DNA of 64,000 nucleotides from Roseateles sp. (GTDB taxonomy: Bacteria; Pseudomonadota; Gammaproteobacteria; Burkholderiales; Burkholderiaceae). Where the stretch lies: contig JAFAMW010000051.1 in NCBI GenBank assembly GCA_019232985.1, positions 25,623-89,622 on the forward strand. Reading direction: 5' to 3'. The notes under the pieces are model-generated. The model had not been told where the DNA came from, ran no database searches, and was given only the letters and a program-made list of their open reading frames with translations. Below, piece after piece: positions 18,003 to 31,392 of the stretch (its first letter is position 1; each line of letters opens with the position of its first letter). A program made the translations under genes and the position numbers.

Positions 18003-19448
18003 ATGTCTTTCGACCTCGTCTTTTTCGGCGGCACCGGCGACCTCACATGGCGCAAGCTGATGCCGGCCCTGTTCCAGGCCTTCCGCCACGGCAAGCTGCC
18101 GCCGGGCGGGCGCATCCTCGCCGTCGCGCGCGACGAGCAGAGCGATGAGCGCTACCGCGAATGGCTCAAGGAGCGCTTCCGCGAGGTCGAGGGCCCGAAG
18201 CGCCCGAGCGACGAGGAGTTCGAGCGCTTCGCCGCGCTGCTGCACTACCGCCGCATGGACCTGTCGCAGCCCGAGCATTACGCGCGCCTCAAGGAATGGC
18301 TGGCCGAGCGCGACGCCGACACGGTCGTGCTCTACCTCGCGACGAGCCCGCACCTGTTCACGCAGATCTGCGAGCAGCTCGGCGCGGCCGGCCTCAACCA
18401 CCCGAAGGTCCGCGTCGTGCTCGAGAAGCCGCTCGGCCACGACCTCGCGAGCGCGCAGGAGATCAACAAGGTCGTGCGCTCGGTGTTCGACGAGCGCCAG
18501 GCCTTCCGCATCGACCATTACCTCGGCAAGCCCTCGGTCCAGAACCTGATGGCGCTGCGCTTCGGCAACGCGCTGTTCGAGCCGCTGTGGCGCCGCGAGA
18601 GCATCGCGAACATCCAGATCACGCTGGCCGAGAGCCTCGGCGTGGGCACGCGCGGGCCGTTCTACGACGGCACCGGCGCGCTGCGCGACATGATCCAGAA
18701 CCACGCGCTGCAGCTGCTCACGATGATCGCGATGGAGTCGCCGCCGACCCACGATGCCGACGCGATCCGCGACGAGAAGCTCAAGGTGCTGCGCTCGCTC
18801 AAGCCCTTCACGCCCGAGAGCGTCGCGCGCGATGTCGTGCGCGGCCAGTACCGCGCGGGCAACGTCGGCGGCCAGGCCGTGCCGGCCTACCTCGACGAGG
18901 GCAAGGTGCCGGCCGACAGCCATACCGAGACCTTCGTCGCGCTGCGCACCGAGGTGCAGAACTGGCGCTGGGCCGGCGTGCCCTTCTACCTGCGCACCGG
19001 CAAGCGCCTGGCCGCGCGCGACGCCCAGATCGTCGTGAACTTCCGGCCCGTGCCGCACCCAATCTTCCCGGGCACGAACCAGCCGAACCGGCTCGTCATC
19101 AAGCTCCAGCCCGAGGACGGCCTCGAGCTGCAGCTGCTCGCCGCGCGCGGCAGTGTCGGCGAGGAGTCGCTCGCGCCCGTGTCGCTCGACCTCGACTTCG
19201 ACAAGGCCTTCCCGAGCGCGCGCGTCGGCGCCTACGAGCGCCTGCTGCTCGACGCGATCGCGGGCCGCCTGAACCTGTTCGTGCGCAGCGACGAGCAGGA
19301 GCAGGCCTGGACCTGGGTCGCGCCCATCCTCGACGCCTGGGCTGCGGACCCGACCGGGCCGCGCCACTACAACGCCGGCTCCTGGGGCCCGGCCGCGGCG
19401 AGCGCGCTCGTCGCGCGCGACGGCTTCGCCTGGGCCGAAGAAGAATGA
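18003..19448 (+). CDS. zwf: Glucose-6-phosphate dehydrogenase
   Basis: Oxidises glucose 6-phosphate to 6-phosphogluconolactone with NAD(P), the entry to the Entner-Doudoroff and oxidative pentose phosphate routes. 481 residues. The nucleotide-binding motif FFGGTGDLTWRKLMPAL is at the N-terminus (DLT where many enzymes have DLA). The active-site signature RIDHYLGK is at 169-176, and EKPLGHDL and FYLRTGKRL are conserved. The ATG at 18003 fits the family N-terminus. hexR follows after 34 bases; no 6-phosphogluconolactonase gene lies between or next to them. Confidence 0.97.
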   Translation: MSFDLVFFGGTGDLTWRKLMPALFQAFRHGKLPPGGRILAVARDEQSDERYREWLKERFREVEGPKRPSDEEFERFAALLHYRRMDLSQPEHYARLKEWLAERDADTVVLYLATSPHLFTQICEQLGAAGLNHPKVRVVLEKPLGHDLASAQEINKVVRSVFDERQAFRIDHYLGKPSVQNLMALRFGNALFEPLWRRESIANIQITLAESLGVGTRGPFYDGTGALRDMIQNHALQLLTMIAMESPPTHDADAIRDEKLKVLRSLKPFTPESVARDVVRGQYRAGNVGGQAVPAYLDEGKVPADSHTETFVALRTEVQNWRWAGVPFYLRTGKRLAARDAQIVVNFRPVPHPIFPGTNQPNRLVIKLQPEDGLELQLLAARGSVGEESLAPVSLDLDFDKAFPSARVGAYERLLLDAIAGRLNLFVRSDEQEQAWTWVAPILDAWAADPTGPRHYNAGSWGPAAASALVARDGFAWAEEE

Positions 19449-19482
19449 CGAGCGCGGCGACGACGCCGTCGAGGAGACCCGC

Positions 19483-20352
19483 GTGAGCATCCTGGAACGA
19501 GTCAAGGCCGCCCTGCCCGCGCTGCCGCCGGCCGAGCAGCGCGTCGCGAAGCTGCTGCTCGCCGACGCGCGCGCGTTCGCGAGCCTGCCGGTGGCCGAGC
19601 TCGCCGACCGCTCGCACGTGAGCAAGCCGACCGTCGTGCGCTTCTGCCGCAGCGTCGGCTACGACGGCCTCGCCGACTTCAAGCTCAAGCTCGCCGGCAG
19701 CGTCAACGAGGGCGTGCCCTTCGTGCACCGCGCCGTCGACGAGGACGACAAGCCCGGCGACCTGATCGTCAAGGTCGTCGACAACGCGATCGCCGCGCTG
19801 CTGCACTACCGCAACGACGCGGCGAGCCACGCGTTCGAGCGCGCGATCGCGGCGCTCGCCGAGAGCGCGCGGCACGGCCGGCGCATCGAGTTCTACGGCG
19901 TCGGCAACTCGGGCATCGTCGCCCAGGACGCCCAGCACAAGTTCTTCCGCCTCGGCGTCAACACGGCCGCGTGCAGCGACGGCCACGTGCAGCTGATGAG
20001 CGCGACGATGCTGCAGCCCGGCGACTGCGCCGTGATCATCAGCAACTCGGGGCGCTCGCGCGACCTGATCGACGCGGCCGAGATCGCGCGCAAGAAGGGC
20101 GCAACGACGATCATCATCACGGCGAGCGGCTCGCCGCTCGCGGCGCTCGGCCAGAGCCCGGGCCAGGTGCTGCTCGCGGTCGACCACCCCGAGGACTTCG
20201 ACCGCTACAGCCCGATGGTCTCGCGCCTGCTGCACCTGATCGCGATCGACATCCTGACGACCGGCGTCGCGCTGCAGCTCGGCCAGAAGCTGCGTCCAGT
20301 GCTGCAGGAGATCAAGCGCAACCTGCGCAGCAAGCGCTACGCGCAAAGCTGA
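19483..20352 (+). CDS. hexR: HexR-type transcriptional regulator (RpiR family)
   Basis: A 289-residue regulator of central carbon metabolism. The N-terminal HTH_6 domain (about 1-77) includes VAELADRSHVSKPTVVRFCRSVGYDGLADFK. The C-terminal SIS sugar-phosphate domain (about 120-260) includes YGVGNSGIVAQDAQHKFFRLG and IISNSGRSRDLIDAA. In proteobacteria HexR represses zwf, edd and related genes and is released by 2-keto-3-deoxy-6-phosphogluconate. Start is GTG at 19483 behind a clear GAGGAG. The gene follows zwf by 34 bases, and a HexR-like palindrome lies at 17923-17935. Assignment to HexR rather than another RpiR member rests on this context plus sequence. Confidence 0.9.
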   Translation: MSILERVKAALPALPPAEQRVAKLLLADARAFASLPVAELADRSHVSKPTVVRFCRSVGYDGLADFKLKLAGSVNEGVPFVHRAVDEDDKPGDLIVKVVDNAIAALLHYRNDAASHAFERAIAALAESARHGRRIEFYGVGNSGIVAQDAQHKFFRLGVNTAACSDGHVQLMSATMLQPGDCAVIISNSGRSRDLIDAAEIARKKGATTIIITASGSPLAALGQSPGQVLLAVDHPEDFDRYSPMVSRLLHLIAIDILTTGVALQLGQKLRPVLQEIKRNLRSKRYAQS

Positions 20353-20451
20353 GCCGGCACCTCGTGCAAAGTGATGAGCGCTGACTTTTGGAAGACCCGC
20401 GGTCCTCGGCTAGCATCGCCGCTCATCCGTCAACCGATCCGAGGACTCCGC

Positions 20452-20691
20452 ATGCTGCGTTCGCTGACCATCGCCCTGCCCCTGCTCGCGCTCGGCGCCT
20501 GCGCAAGCCAGCCCGACCGCCCGCAGCAGCAGGCCGCGGCCGAGCTGAACTGCCAGGTCACCTACCCGACCGGATCGAACCTGCCCAAGCGGGTCTGCTC
20601 GACCCCGATGACCGCCGAGGAGCGTGCACGCCTGCAGGAGGAGCTGCAGCACTCCACCGTGGCGCTGCCGCCCCCGACGTCCAGCCGGTAA
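20452..20691 (+). CDS. Small predicted lipoprotein
   Basis: 79 residues. A lipoprotein signal peptide (MLRSLTIALPLLALGAC) gives Cys17 as the lipidated residue. The mature part is short and polar, with CQVTYPTGSNLPKRVCSTPMT, a pair of cysteines that may form a disulfide, and an acidic amphipathic tail. The PTGSxxPxRxC pattern occurs in small uncharacterised lipoproteins of Gram-negative bacteria; no function is known to me. The ATG at 20452 follows GAGGACTCCGC. It is convergent with mlaB (7 bases apart) and about 100 bases after hexR, with no obvious functional tie to either. Confidence 0.75.
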   Translation: MLRSLTIALPLLALGACASQPDRPQQQAAAELNCQVTYPTGSNLPKRVCSTPMTAEERARLQEELQHSTVALPPPTSSR

Positions 20692-20698
20692 GCGTCGC

Positions 20699-21010
20699 TC
20701 AGACCTGGCGCAGGCCGAGCAACTCGGCGACGCCGTAGACCCGCGCAAGCTCCTGCAGCGCCTGCGGCGCGGCGTCGACCTCGAGGCGCAGCCCCTCGGT
20801 CGCGCAGATGCGCGCAGCGCCGAGCAGCACGCTCAGCGCGCTCGAGTCGAAATCCGCGAGCTCGGCCGCCGACAGGCGCAGGCGCTCGCCCGCGCCGTTG
20901 CGGATCTGCGCGGCCTCGGCGCGCAGGCTCGCCTCGAGGCGCGGCCACAGGCCGGCCGCGTCGTCCATGCGCAGCCGCACGGGCAGCTGGAGCGCCTGGT
21001 TGCGGCTCAT
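20699..21010 (-). CDS. mlaB: MlaB-like STAS domain protein
   Basis: Cytoplasmic STAS-domain subunit of the MlaFEDB phospholipid ABC transporter, 103 residues. The STAS core ELADFDSSALSVLLGAARICATEGLRLEVD includes the conserved DSSxL loop. In E. coli MlaB stabilises MlaF. It is the last gene of the mla operon: its ATG overlaps the mlaC stop by one base (TGATG). STAS domains diverge strongly, so the call rests on operon position as much as on sequence. Confidence 0.88.
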   Translation of the reverse strand: MSRNQALQLPVRLRMDDAAGLWPRLEASLRAEAAQIRNGAGERLRLSAAELADFDSSALSVLLGAARICATEGLRLEVDAAPQALQELARVYGVAELLGLRQV

Positions 21011-21654
21011 CAGCTCTTGCTCTTGAGCGGCGCGGCCGCCGCCTTCTGGTTGCGCTCGGTCAGCGCCTTGATCAGGCCCTCGATGCCGTTCGCGCCGATC
21101 TCCTGGGCAAAGCTGTTCTTGTACTGATCGGCGAGCCAGATGCCGAGCACGTTGACGTCGTAGATCTTCCACTCGGCGCCGACCTTCTCGAGGCGGTAGT
21201 CGAGCTGGACCGGGTCGCCGCTACCGCGGATCTCGGTACGCACGACGACCTCGGTCTCGTCGGCGGCCGCCCGCAGCGGCTTCAACGCGATGTTCTGGTC
21301 CTTGACCTGGGTCAGCGCGCCCGCATAGGTGCGCACGAGCAGGGCCTTGAACTGGGCCTCGAGGCGTTGCTGCTGGTCCGGCGTCGCCTGGCGCCAGAAG
21401 CGGCCGACGGCCGACGCCGTCATGCGGTCGAAGTCGACATGGGGCATGATCTTGCCGTCGACGAGGTCGACGATGCGGCTGACGTCGCCGCCCTGGATCG
21501 CCTTGTCGCTCTTGAGCGTGTTCAGCGTCTCGATCGAAAGCTGGCGGATCAGCAGGTCCGGCGCGCTCGCGTCGGCGGCGTGGGCGCCGATCGCAAGCCC
21601 CAGGCTCAGGCCGGCGGCCAGCAGGCTGCGCAGGATGACATTGCGGGCATTCAT
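21010..21654 (-). CDS. mlaC: Periplasmic phospholipid-binding protein MlaC
   Basis: Periplasmic carrier that shuttles phospholipid between MlaA at the outer membrane and MlaFEDB at the inner membrane. 214 residues. Sec signal peptide ends around AIGAHA-AD. Mature features include IVDLVDGKIMPHVDFDRMTASAVGRFWRQATPDQQ and VNVLGIWLADQYKNSFAQEI, typical of Tol-Tol-Ttg2 domain proteins. The start MNARN at 21654 is behind GAAAGGAAAACC; an upstream in-frame ATG would spoil the signal peptide. A 96-base gap separates it from mlaA, the largest in the operon. Confidence 0.95.
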   Translation of the reverse strand: MNARNVILRSLLAAGLSLGLAIGAHAADASAPDLLIRQLSIETLNTLKSDKAIQGGDVSRIVDLVDGKIMPHVDFDRMTASAVGRFWRQATPDQQQRLEAQFKALLVRTYAGALTQVKDQNIALKPLRAAADETEVVVRTEIRGSGDPVQLDYRLEKVGAEWKIYDVNVLGIWLADQYKNSFAQEIGANGIEGLIKALTERNQKAAAAPLKSKS

Positions 21655-21750
21655 GGTTTTCCTTTCAAGCCGGTTCGAGTCCCGGTACAACGCACAGTAT
21701 CCGGGATCGGTTCACCTGGGCTGTGTTGCAAACAGTTAGCGCCGGCGGAC

Positions 21751-22593
21751 TCAGCGCGACGCCGCGCTCGCTGGCGCGCTCGCGGCCTCAGGCGCGCTGC
21801 CCGCCGCCTGGGCAGGCGCGCTCGCCGCGGCGTCGGGCGCCGGCAGCGCCTCGCTGCCGCTGATGACCTCGCCGGCCTCGTCGTCGTCGAAGCTGCCGCG
21901 GCGCTGCAGGTAGGCGTCGCGGTAGAAGGTGTACTTGTCGAGCGCGATGCCCTCGAGCATGTCGCTCGCGCGCAGCAGATTCGCGCGCGTGTTGATCAGC
22001 TCGAGCGAATAGAGCGCGACCTTCGCGCGGCCGTCGTCGACGAGCACGGCCGGCGACGCGAGGCGGTCGAACGGCAGCCCGACCGTGTCGCGCACCGAGG
22101 ACGGCCCGAACAGCGGCCAGACGATATAGGCGCCGGTGCCGAAGCCCCAGCGGCCGAGCGTCTTGCCGAAGTCCTGCGGGTTGCGCTCGATGCCGGCCTC
22201 GCCCGCGATGTCGAGCAGGCCCCCGATGCCCAGCGTCGAGTTCACGGCGAAGCGCATGCCCTGGTCCAGGGCGGGCTTGAAACGGCCCTGCAGCACGAGG
22301 TTCACGGCCGACCAGGCGTCGCCGATATTGTTGAAGAAATGGTCGACGCCGGTGCGCACCGGCTGCGGGACGACGTCGCGGTAGGTCGTCGCGACCGGCT
22401 TGAGCACATGCTCGTCGAGTCCGTCGTTGAACGCGAAGACCTTGCGGTTCCAGGACTCCCAGGGGTCGAGGCGCTGGCCCTGCGAGCTGCGGCCGCGCAG
22501 CGTGTCGACGGTCGAGCAGGCGCTGAGCAGTGCGGCGCCGACGAGCAGCAGGGTCAGGCGCAGGCGGGCGGTAGGGCGCTTCTTGGACATCAT
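21751..22593 (-). CDS. mlaA: Outer membrane lipoprotein MlaA (VacJ)
   Basis: Outer membrane lipoprotein that removes misplaced phospholipid from the outer leaflet and passes it to MlaC. 280 residues. Lipobox LLSAC near residue 26. The core has DPWESWNRKVFAFND, FFNNIGDAW, GEAGIERNPQDFGKTLGRWGFGTGAYIVWPLFGPSSVRD, and LLRASDMLEG. The last 40 residues are a low-complexity Ala/Ser/Pro tail, extra to the E. coli protein. It overlaps the mlaD stop. mlaA inside the mla operon is the betaproteobacterial arrangement; in E. coli it is elsewhere. Confidence 0.95.
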   Translation of the reverse strand: MMSKKRPTARLRLTLLLVGAALLSACSTVDTLRGRSSQGQRLDPWESWNRKVFAFNDGLDEHVLKPVATTYRDVVPQPVRTGVDHFFNNIGDAWSAVNLVLQGRFKPALDQGMRFAVNSTLGIGGLLDIAGEAGIERNPQDFGKTLGRWGFGTGAYIVWPLFGPSSVRDTVGLPFDRLASPAVLVDDGRAKVALYSLELINTRANLLRASDMLEGIALDKYTFYRDAYLQRRGSFDDDEAGEVISGSEALPAPDAAASAPAQAAGSAPEAASAPASAASR

Positions 22594-23078
22594 GGTTTGG
22601 CTCCCGAGGCGCCGCTGCTGCCGAGGTCCGCGGCCTTGCTATTGATGAACTGGCCGATCAGGTTCTCGAGCACGACAGCGCTCTGCGTCTGCTTGATGGT
22701 GTCGCCGGCGGCGAGGTTCTTCACGTCGGCGCCGGGCTCGAGGCCGACGTACTGCTCGCCGAGCAGGCCCGAGGTCAGGATCTTGGCCGTGCTGTCCTTC
22801 GGGAACTCGACGCCCTTGTACATCTTGAGGACGACGCGCGCCTGGAAGGTCTGCTGGTCGAAGCCGATCGACTCGACGCGGCCGACGACGACGCCCGCGC
22901 TCTTGACCGCCGCGTTCGGCTTGAGCCCGCCGATATTGTCGAAACGCGCCTGCAGCGCGTAGGTCGCGTCGAAGTTCATGCTCAGCAGGTTGCCGGCGCG
23001 CAGCGCGAGGAACAGCAGGGCCGCGCCGCCGATCAGCACGAACAGCCCGACCCACGCATCGTGTTTGGAGGTTTGCAT
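22590..23078 (-). CDS. mlaD: Phospholipid transport MCE protein MlaD
   Basis: Membrane-anchored MCE-domain protein of 162 residues; hexamers form the periplasmic channel of the Mla transporter. One N-terminal membrane helix (WVGLFVLIGGAALLFLALRAG) is followed by the MCE domain with FDNIGGLKPNAAVKSAGVVVGRVESI and LTSGLLGEQYVGLEPG. The start MQTSKHDAW at 23078 gives the family N-terminus. It is 29 bases after mlaE, and its TGA overlaps the mlaA start. Confidence 0.95.
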   Translation of the reverse strand: MQTSKHDAWVGLFVLIGGAALLFLALRAGNLLSMNFDATYALQARFDNIGGLKPNAAVKSAGVVVGRVESIGFDQQTFQARVVLKMYKGVEFPKDSTAKILTSGLLGEQYVGLEPGADVKNLAAGDTIKQTQSAVVLENLIGQFINSKAADLGSSGASGAKP

Positions 23079-23107
23079 TCTTGGTCTCTCCCGTTTCTGG
23101 GGCGAAT

Positions 23108-23899
23108 TCAAATCGAGAACATCAGCGCCGTCAGCACGAAGTCCAGGCCCAGCACGGCCAGCGACGCGATCACGACGGTGCGCGTCGTCGCGGCGGACAC
23201 GCCCTCGGGCGTCGGCTGGCACGAATAGCCCTGGGCCAGCGCGACGAAGCTGACGGTCACGCCGAAGACGAAGCTCTTGATCACGCCGTTGCCGACATCG
23301 GCGAACACGTCGACGCCGCCCTGCATCTGCGACCAGAACGCGCCGCCGTCGATGCCGATCAGCACGACGCCGACGAGCCAGCCGCCGAGCACGCCGACGG
23401 CCGAGAACACGGCGGCGAGCAGCGGCATCGCGATCACGCCGCCGAGGAAGCGCGGCGCGAGCACGCGGCGCACCGGGTCGACGGCCATCATCTCCATCGC
23501 CGTGAGCTGCTCGCCGGCCTTCATCAGGCCGATCTCGGCCGTCAGCGAGGTGCCGGCACGGCCCGCGAACAGCAGCGCCGTGACAACGGGCCCGAGCTCG
23601 CGCACGAGGCTCAGCGCGACGAGCAGGCCGACCGCTTCCGACGAGCCGTAGCGCTGCAGCGTGTAATAGCCCTGCAGCGCGAGCACGAAGCCGACGAACA
23701 GCCCCGACACGCCGATGATCGACAGCGAACGGTTGCCGAGGAAGAAGACCTGCTCGCGCACGAGGCCGAAACGGCGCAGCGCCGTGCCCATGCGCAGCAC
23801 GAGCTGCACGAACAGGCGCGCGCTCGCGCCCAGGTCGGCGAGGCTCGCGCGCGTCCAGGCGCCGAGGCGGGCCAGCGCGTTCACGTCGGCGGCTCTCAC
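23108..23899 (-). CDS. mlaE: Mla ABC transporter permease MlaE
   Basis: Permease of the Mla phospholipid ABC transporter, 263 residues from the GTG at 23899. Family motifs: FLGNRSLSIIGVSGLFVGFVL, SLVRELGPVVTALLFAGRAG, TSLTAEIGLMKAGEQLTAMEMM and the C-terminal VLGLDFVLTALMFSI. No ATG is available. GTG at 23899 is preceded by AGGGTGCCCCA and keeps the conserved pre-helix segment; a second GTG at 23884 (258 residues) is the alternative. A 73-base gap holding a palindromic repeat separates it from mlaF. Confidence 0.93.
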   Translation of the reverse strand: MRAADVNALARLGAWTRASLADLGASARLFVQLVLRMGTALRRFGLVREQVFFLGNRSLSIIGVSGLFVGFVLALQGYYTLQRYGSSEAVGLLVALSLVRELGPVVTALLFAGRAGTSLTAEIGLMKAGEQLTAMEMMAVDPVRRVLAPRFLGGVIAMPLLAAVFSAVGVLGGWLVGVVLIGIDGGAFWSQMQGGVDVFADVGNGVIKSFVFGVTVSFVALAQGYSCQPTPEGVSAATTRTVVIASLAVLGLDFVLTALMFSI

Positions 23900-23904
23900 T
23901 GGGG

Positions 23905-23955
23905 CACCCTTCGCGCTACGCGCTGTCCCGCCGAGCGGGAGTAAGCGCCTTTCGG
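23905..23955. repeat. Short palindromic intergenic element in the mlaF-mlaE gap
   Basis: Between co-directional mlaF and mlaE lies a short block with hairpin CCCGC-cga-GCGGG and flanking GC-rich half-repeats (CGCGCTACGCGC). Its build resembles the hairpin modules in the gaps at 11746-11987, 12918-13065 and 62617-62748, but the sequence differs. Confidence 0.4.
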
Positions 23956-23972
23956 AGCGGCGGTGCGGGCGC

Positions 23973-24806
23973 TCATGCGGCCACCCCGAAGTCCTCGGCC
24001 ACCGGCGCGGCCGGCTGGTGGAAGCGCACCGGCCCCTCGGGCTCGGCGCCGACGAACTGGCGCACGAGCGGGTCGCTGCTCGCGCGCAGCTCGTCGGGCG
24101 TGCCGTAGGCGACGACACGGCCGTTCGCGACCATCGCGACATGGTCGGCGATGCCGAAGGTCTCGTGCAGGTCGTGCGAGACGATGACGCTCGTCAGGCC
24201 CAGCGCGTCGTTGAGGTCGCGGATCAGGCGCGCGGCGACGCCGAGCGAGATCGGGTCGAGGCCCGCGAACGGCTCGTCGTAGAGCACGACCTCGGGGTCG
24301 AGCGCGATCGCGCGGGCGAGCGCGACGCGCCGCGCCATGCCGCCCGAGACCTCGCTGGGCATCAGGTCGCGCGCGCCGCGCAGGCCGACCGCGTTGAGCT
24401 TCATCAACACGAGGTCGCGGATCATCGCCTCGGGCAGGTCGGTGTGCTCGCGCAGCGGGAACGCGACGTTCTCGAACACCGAGAGGTCGGTGAACAGCGC
24501 GCCGAACTGGAACAGCACGCCCATGCGCCGGCGCACCGCGTAGATCTGGGATTCGCCGAGCGGGCCGAGGTCCTGGCCGTCGAACCGCACCTGGCCGGCG
24601 AACGGGCGGATCTGCCGCCCGAGCAGGCGCAGGATGGTCGTCTTGCCGCCGCCCGAGGTGCCGATCAGCGCGAGCACCTCGCCGCGCCGGACCTGCAGGT
24701 CGACGCCGTCGAGGATGGCGCGCCCGCCGTAGCCGCAGCGCACGCCGCGCAGCTCAATCAGGGGGGCCGCTGCTTGAGAAAAGGTGGTCTGACTGGAAAG
24801 GGCCAT
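23973..24806 (-). CDS. mlaF: Mla ABC transporter ATP-binding protein MlaF
   Basis: ATPase of the Mla phospholipid transporter, 277 residues. Walker A GTSGGGKTT, signature VSGGMARRVALARA (variant of LSGGQ), Walker B VVLYDEPFAGLDP, and H-loop VIVSHD. The LFQFGALFTDLSVFENVAFPLRE Q-loop region is typical of MlaF. It is the first gene of mlaFEDACB, starting at ATG 24806. About 175 bases separate it from gltD on the same strand; TATCAT on the minus strand within that gap may be its -10. Confidence 0.96.
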   Translation of the reverse strand: MALSSQTTFSQAAAPLIELRGVRCGYGGRAILDGVDLQVRRGEVLALIGTSGGGKTTILRLLGRQIRPFAGQVRFDGQDLGPLGESQIYAVRRRMGVLFQFGALFTDLSVFENVAFPLREHTDLPEAMIRDLVLMKLNAVGLRGARDLMPSEVSGGMARRVALARAIALDPEVVLYDEPFAGLDPISLGVAARLIRDLNDALGLTSVIVSHDLHETFGIADHVAMVANGRVVAYGTPDELRASSDPLVRQFVGAEPEGPVRFHQPAAPVAEDFGVAA

Positions 24807-24918
24807 GGTCCGACGCCTGGATGGGCGCGAGGCCCTGCTCTATTCGACAAGGCGCACATGATAGGGGAACTACCGAGCGCGCGCCGGCGAGCCCCGCGAA
24901 GCCCCGCGCGCGGCTGGG

Positions 24919-24944
24919 CCGCGCAAAAGTTCGGGTTTGCGCGG
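24919..24944 (-). terminator. Hairpin downstream of gltD, possible terminator without T-tract
   Basis: A 9-base perfect stem, CCGCGCAAA with TTTGCGCGG, and an 8-base loop lies about 40 bases after the gltD stop in the gltD-mlaF gap. No run of T follows, so intrinsic termination is doubtful. It may act as an mRNA 3'-end stabiliser or rho-dependent site. Confidence 0.3.
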
Positions 24945-24981
24945 CGCCGCCCGACCGGCGACCCGGCCTGCCGAAATTTTG

Positions 24982-26460
24982 TCAGCGCGGCAGCGTCGTC
25001 GCGCCCATCAGGTAGGCGTCGACCGCGCGCGCGGCCTGGCGGCCCTCGCGGATGGCCCAGACGACGAGGCTCTGGCCGCGCCGCATGTCGCCGGCCGCGA
25101 AGACCTTGGCTACGTCGGTCGCGTAGGCCTGGGCGCCGTCGTCGGTGCTCGCCTTGGCGTTGCCGCGCGCGTCCTTCGCGACGCCGAAGGCCTCGAGCAC
25201 GGGGCTGACCGGGTTCACGAAGCCCATCGCGAGCAGCACGAGGTCGGCCTTGACGAGCTGCTCGCTGCCGGGCACCTCGGTCATCTTGCCGCCGACCCAT
25301 TCGAGCTTGACCGTCTTCACGCCGGTCAGCTTGCCCTTCTCGCCCACAAACTCCTTGGTCGCGATCGCGAACGCGCGCTCGCAGCCCTCCTCGTGGCTGC
25401 TCGAGGTGCGCAGCTTGATCGGCCAGTAGGGCCAGGTCAGCGGGCGGTCCTCCTGCTCGGGCGGCTGGGGCAGCAGCTCGAACTGGGTCACGCTCTTCGC
25501 GCCGTGGCGGTTGCTCGTGCCGACGCAGTCGCTGCCGGTGTCGCCGCCGCCGATCACGACGACATGCTTGCCCGCGGCCGAGAGCTGGCCCTTGAGCTTG
25601 TCGCCGGCGTTGACCTTGTTCTGCTGGGGCAGGAACTCCATGGCGAAGTGCACGCCGGCGAGCTCGCGGCCCGGCACCGGCAGGTCGCGCGACTGTTCGG
25701 CGCCGCCCGCGAGCAGCACCGCGTCGAAATGGCCGACGAGCTCGGCGCCGCTGACGGTTTCCTTGGCCCAGTTCGTGACCTTGGAGCCTTCGCCGAGCGA
25801 GCCGACGAGCACGCCGGTGCGGAACACGACGCCCTCGGCCTCCATCTGCGCGACGCGGCGGTCGATATGCGACTTCTCCATCTTGAAGTCCGGGATGCCA
25901 TAGCGCAGCAGGCCGCCGACGCGGTCGTTCTTCTCGAACACCGTGACGCTATGGCCGGCGCGCGCGAGCTGCTGCGCGGCCGCGAGGCCGGCCGGGCCCG
26001 AACCGACGACGGCGACGGTCTTGCCGGTCTTGGCCGCCGGCAGCTGCGGCGCGACCCAGCCCTCGAGCCAGCCGCGGTCGATGATCGCGTGCTCGATCGA
26101 CTTGATGCCGACCGCGTCGTCGTTGACGTTGAGCGTGCACGCGGCCTCGCAGGGCGCCGGGCAGACGCGGCCCGTGAACTCGGGGAAGTTGTTGGTGCTG
26201 TGGAGCACCGCGAGCGCGGCCTTCCAGTCCTGCTCGCGGCCGCGGTAGACGAGGTCGTTGAAGTCCGGGATCACGTTGTTGACCGGGCAGCCGCTGTTGC
26301 AGAACGGCGTGCCGCAGTCCATGCAGCGCGCGCCCTGCTGCTTCGCCTGCTCGGTGCTCAGGCCGATCACGAATTCCTTGTAGTTCTTGACGCGCGCGCC
26401 GACGGGCTCGTAGCCCTCCTCGAGACGCTCGAACTCCATGAAGCCGGTGACTTTTCCCAT
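24982..26460 (-). CDS. gltD: Glutamate synthase small subunit
   Basis: NADPH-oxidising small subunit of glutamate synthase (GOGAT), passing electrons to GltB. 492 residues. The N-terminal iron-sulfur cysteines are [17 protein letters not shown] and CPAPCEAAC. The FAD site is [18 protein letters not shown] and the NADPH site [16 protein letters not shown]-terminal [20 protein letters not shown] is the conserved FAD-contact segment. The start [10 protein letters not shown] at 26460 is 19 bases after the gltB stop, so gltBD is an operon. Confidence 0.97.
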   Translation of the reverse strand: MGKVTGFMEFERLEEGYEPVGARVKNYKEFVIGLSTEQAKQQGARCMDCGTPFCNSGCPVNNVIPDFNDLVYRGREQDWKAALAVLHSTNNFPEFTGRVCPAPCEAACTLNVNDDAVGIKSIEHAIIDRGWLEGWVAPQLPAAKTGKTVAVVGSGPAGLAAAQQLARAGHSVTVFEKNDRVGGLLRYGIPDFKMEKSHIDRRVAQMEAEGVVFRTGVLVGSLGEGSKVTNWAKETVSGAELVGHFDAVLLAGGAEQSRDLPVPGRELAGVHFAMEFLPQQNKVNAGDKLKGQLSAAGKHVVVIGGGDTGSDCVGTSNRHGAKSVTQFELLPQPPEQEDRPLTWPYWPIKLRTSSSHEEGCERAFAIATKEFVGEKGKLTGVKTVKLEWVGGKMTEVPGSEQLVKADLVLLAMGFVNPVSPVLEAFGVAKDARGNAKASTDDGAQAYATDVAKVFAAGDMRRGQSLVVWAIREGRQAARAVDAYLMGATTLPR

Positions 26461-26479
26461 GATGCTGCTCTCTCTTCTC

Positions 26480-31252
<4,773 letters not shown>

Positions 31253-31283
31253 GGCGCGTCCTGCTGCAATGCTTGGAGCGCGA

Positions 31284-31312
31284 AATTTAAGGCAGTCTTT
31301 GCGCTGACACAA
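31284..31312 (-). promoter_or_regulatory. Candidate gltB promoter
   Basis: On the minus strand -35 TTGTGT (31312-31307), 17 bases, -10 TAAATT (31289-31284), about 32 bases before the gltB ATG. The -35 abuts the left boundary of the repeat flanking the transposase gene (31311), so part of the -35 comes from that repeat. Match to consensus is modest. Confidence 0.4.
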
Positions 31313-31318
31313 TCTTCA

Positions 31319-31392
31319 ATAAATGGGGTCGGACTCCAATTAATCATTTCAACAGCCGTCAATCGAAATAAATTGGGGACAGAGTGAAGATT
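31319..31392. repeat. REP-like repeat units at the 3' side of the transposase gene
   Basis: Two related units in an AT-rich patch: ATAAAT followed by GGGGTCGGACTCC (31319-31337), and ATAAATT followed by GGGGACAGAG (31368-31383). The block is bounded by the 8-base inverted repeat AATCTTCA (31311-31318) / TGAAGATT (31385-31392). GGGGTCGGACTC (31325-31336) is repeated in inverted orientation at 32105-32116 on the far side of the transposase gene. Confidence 0.65.
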
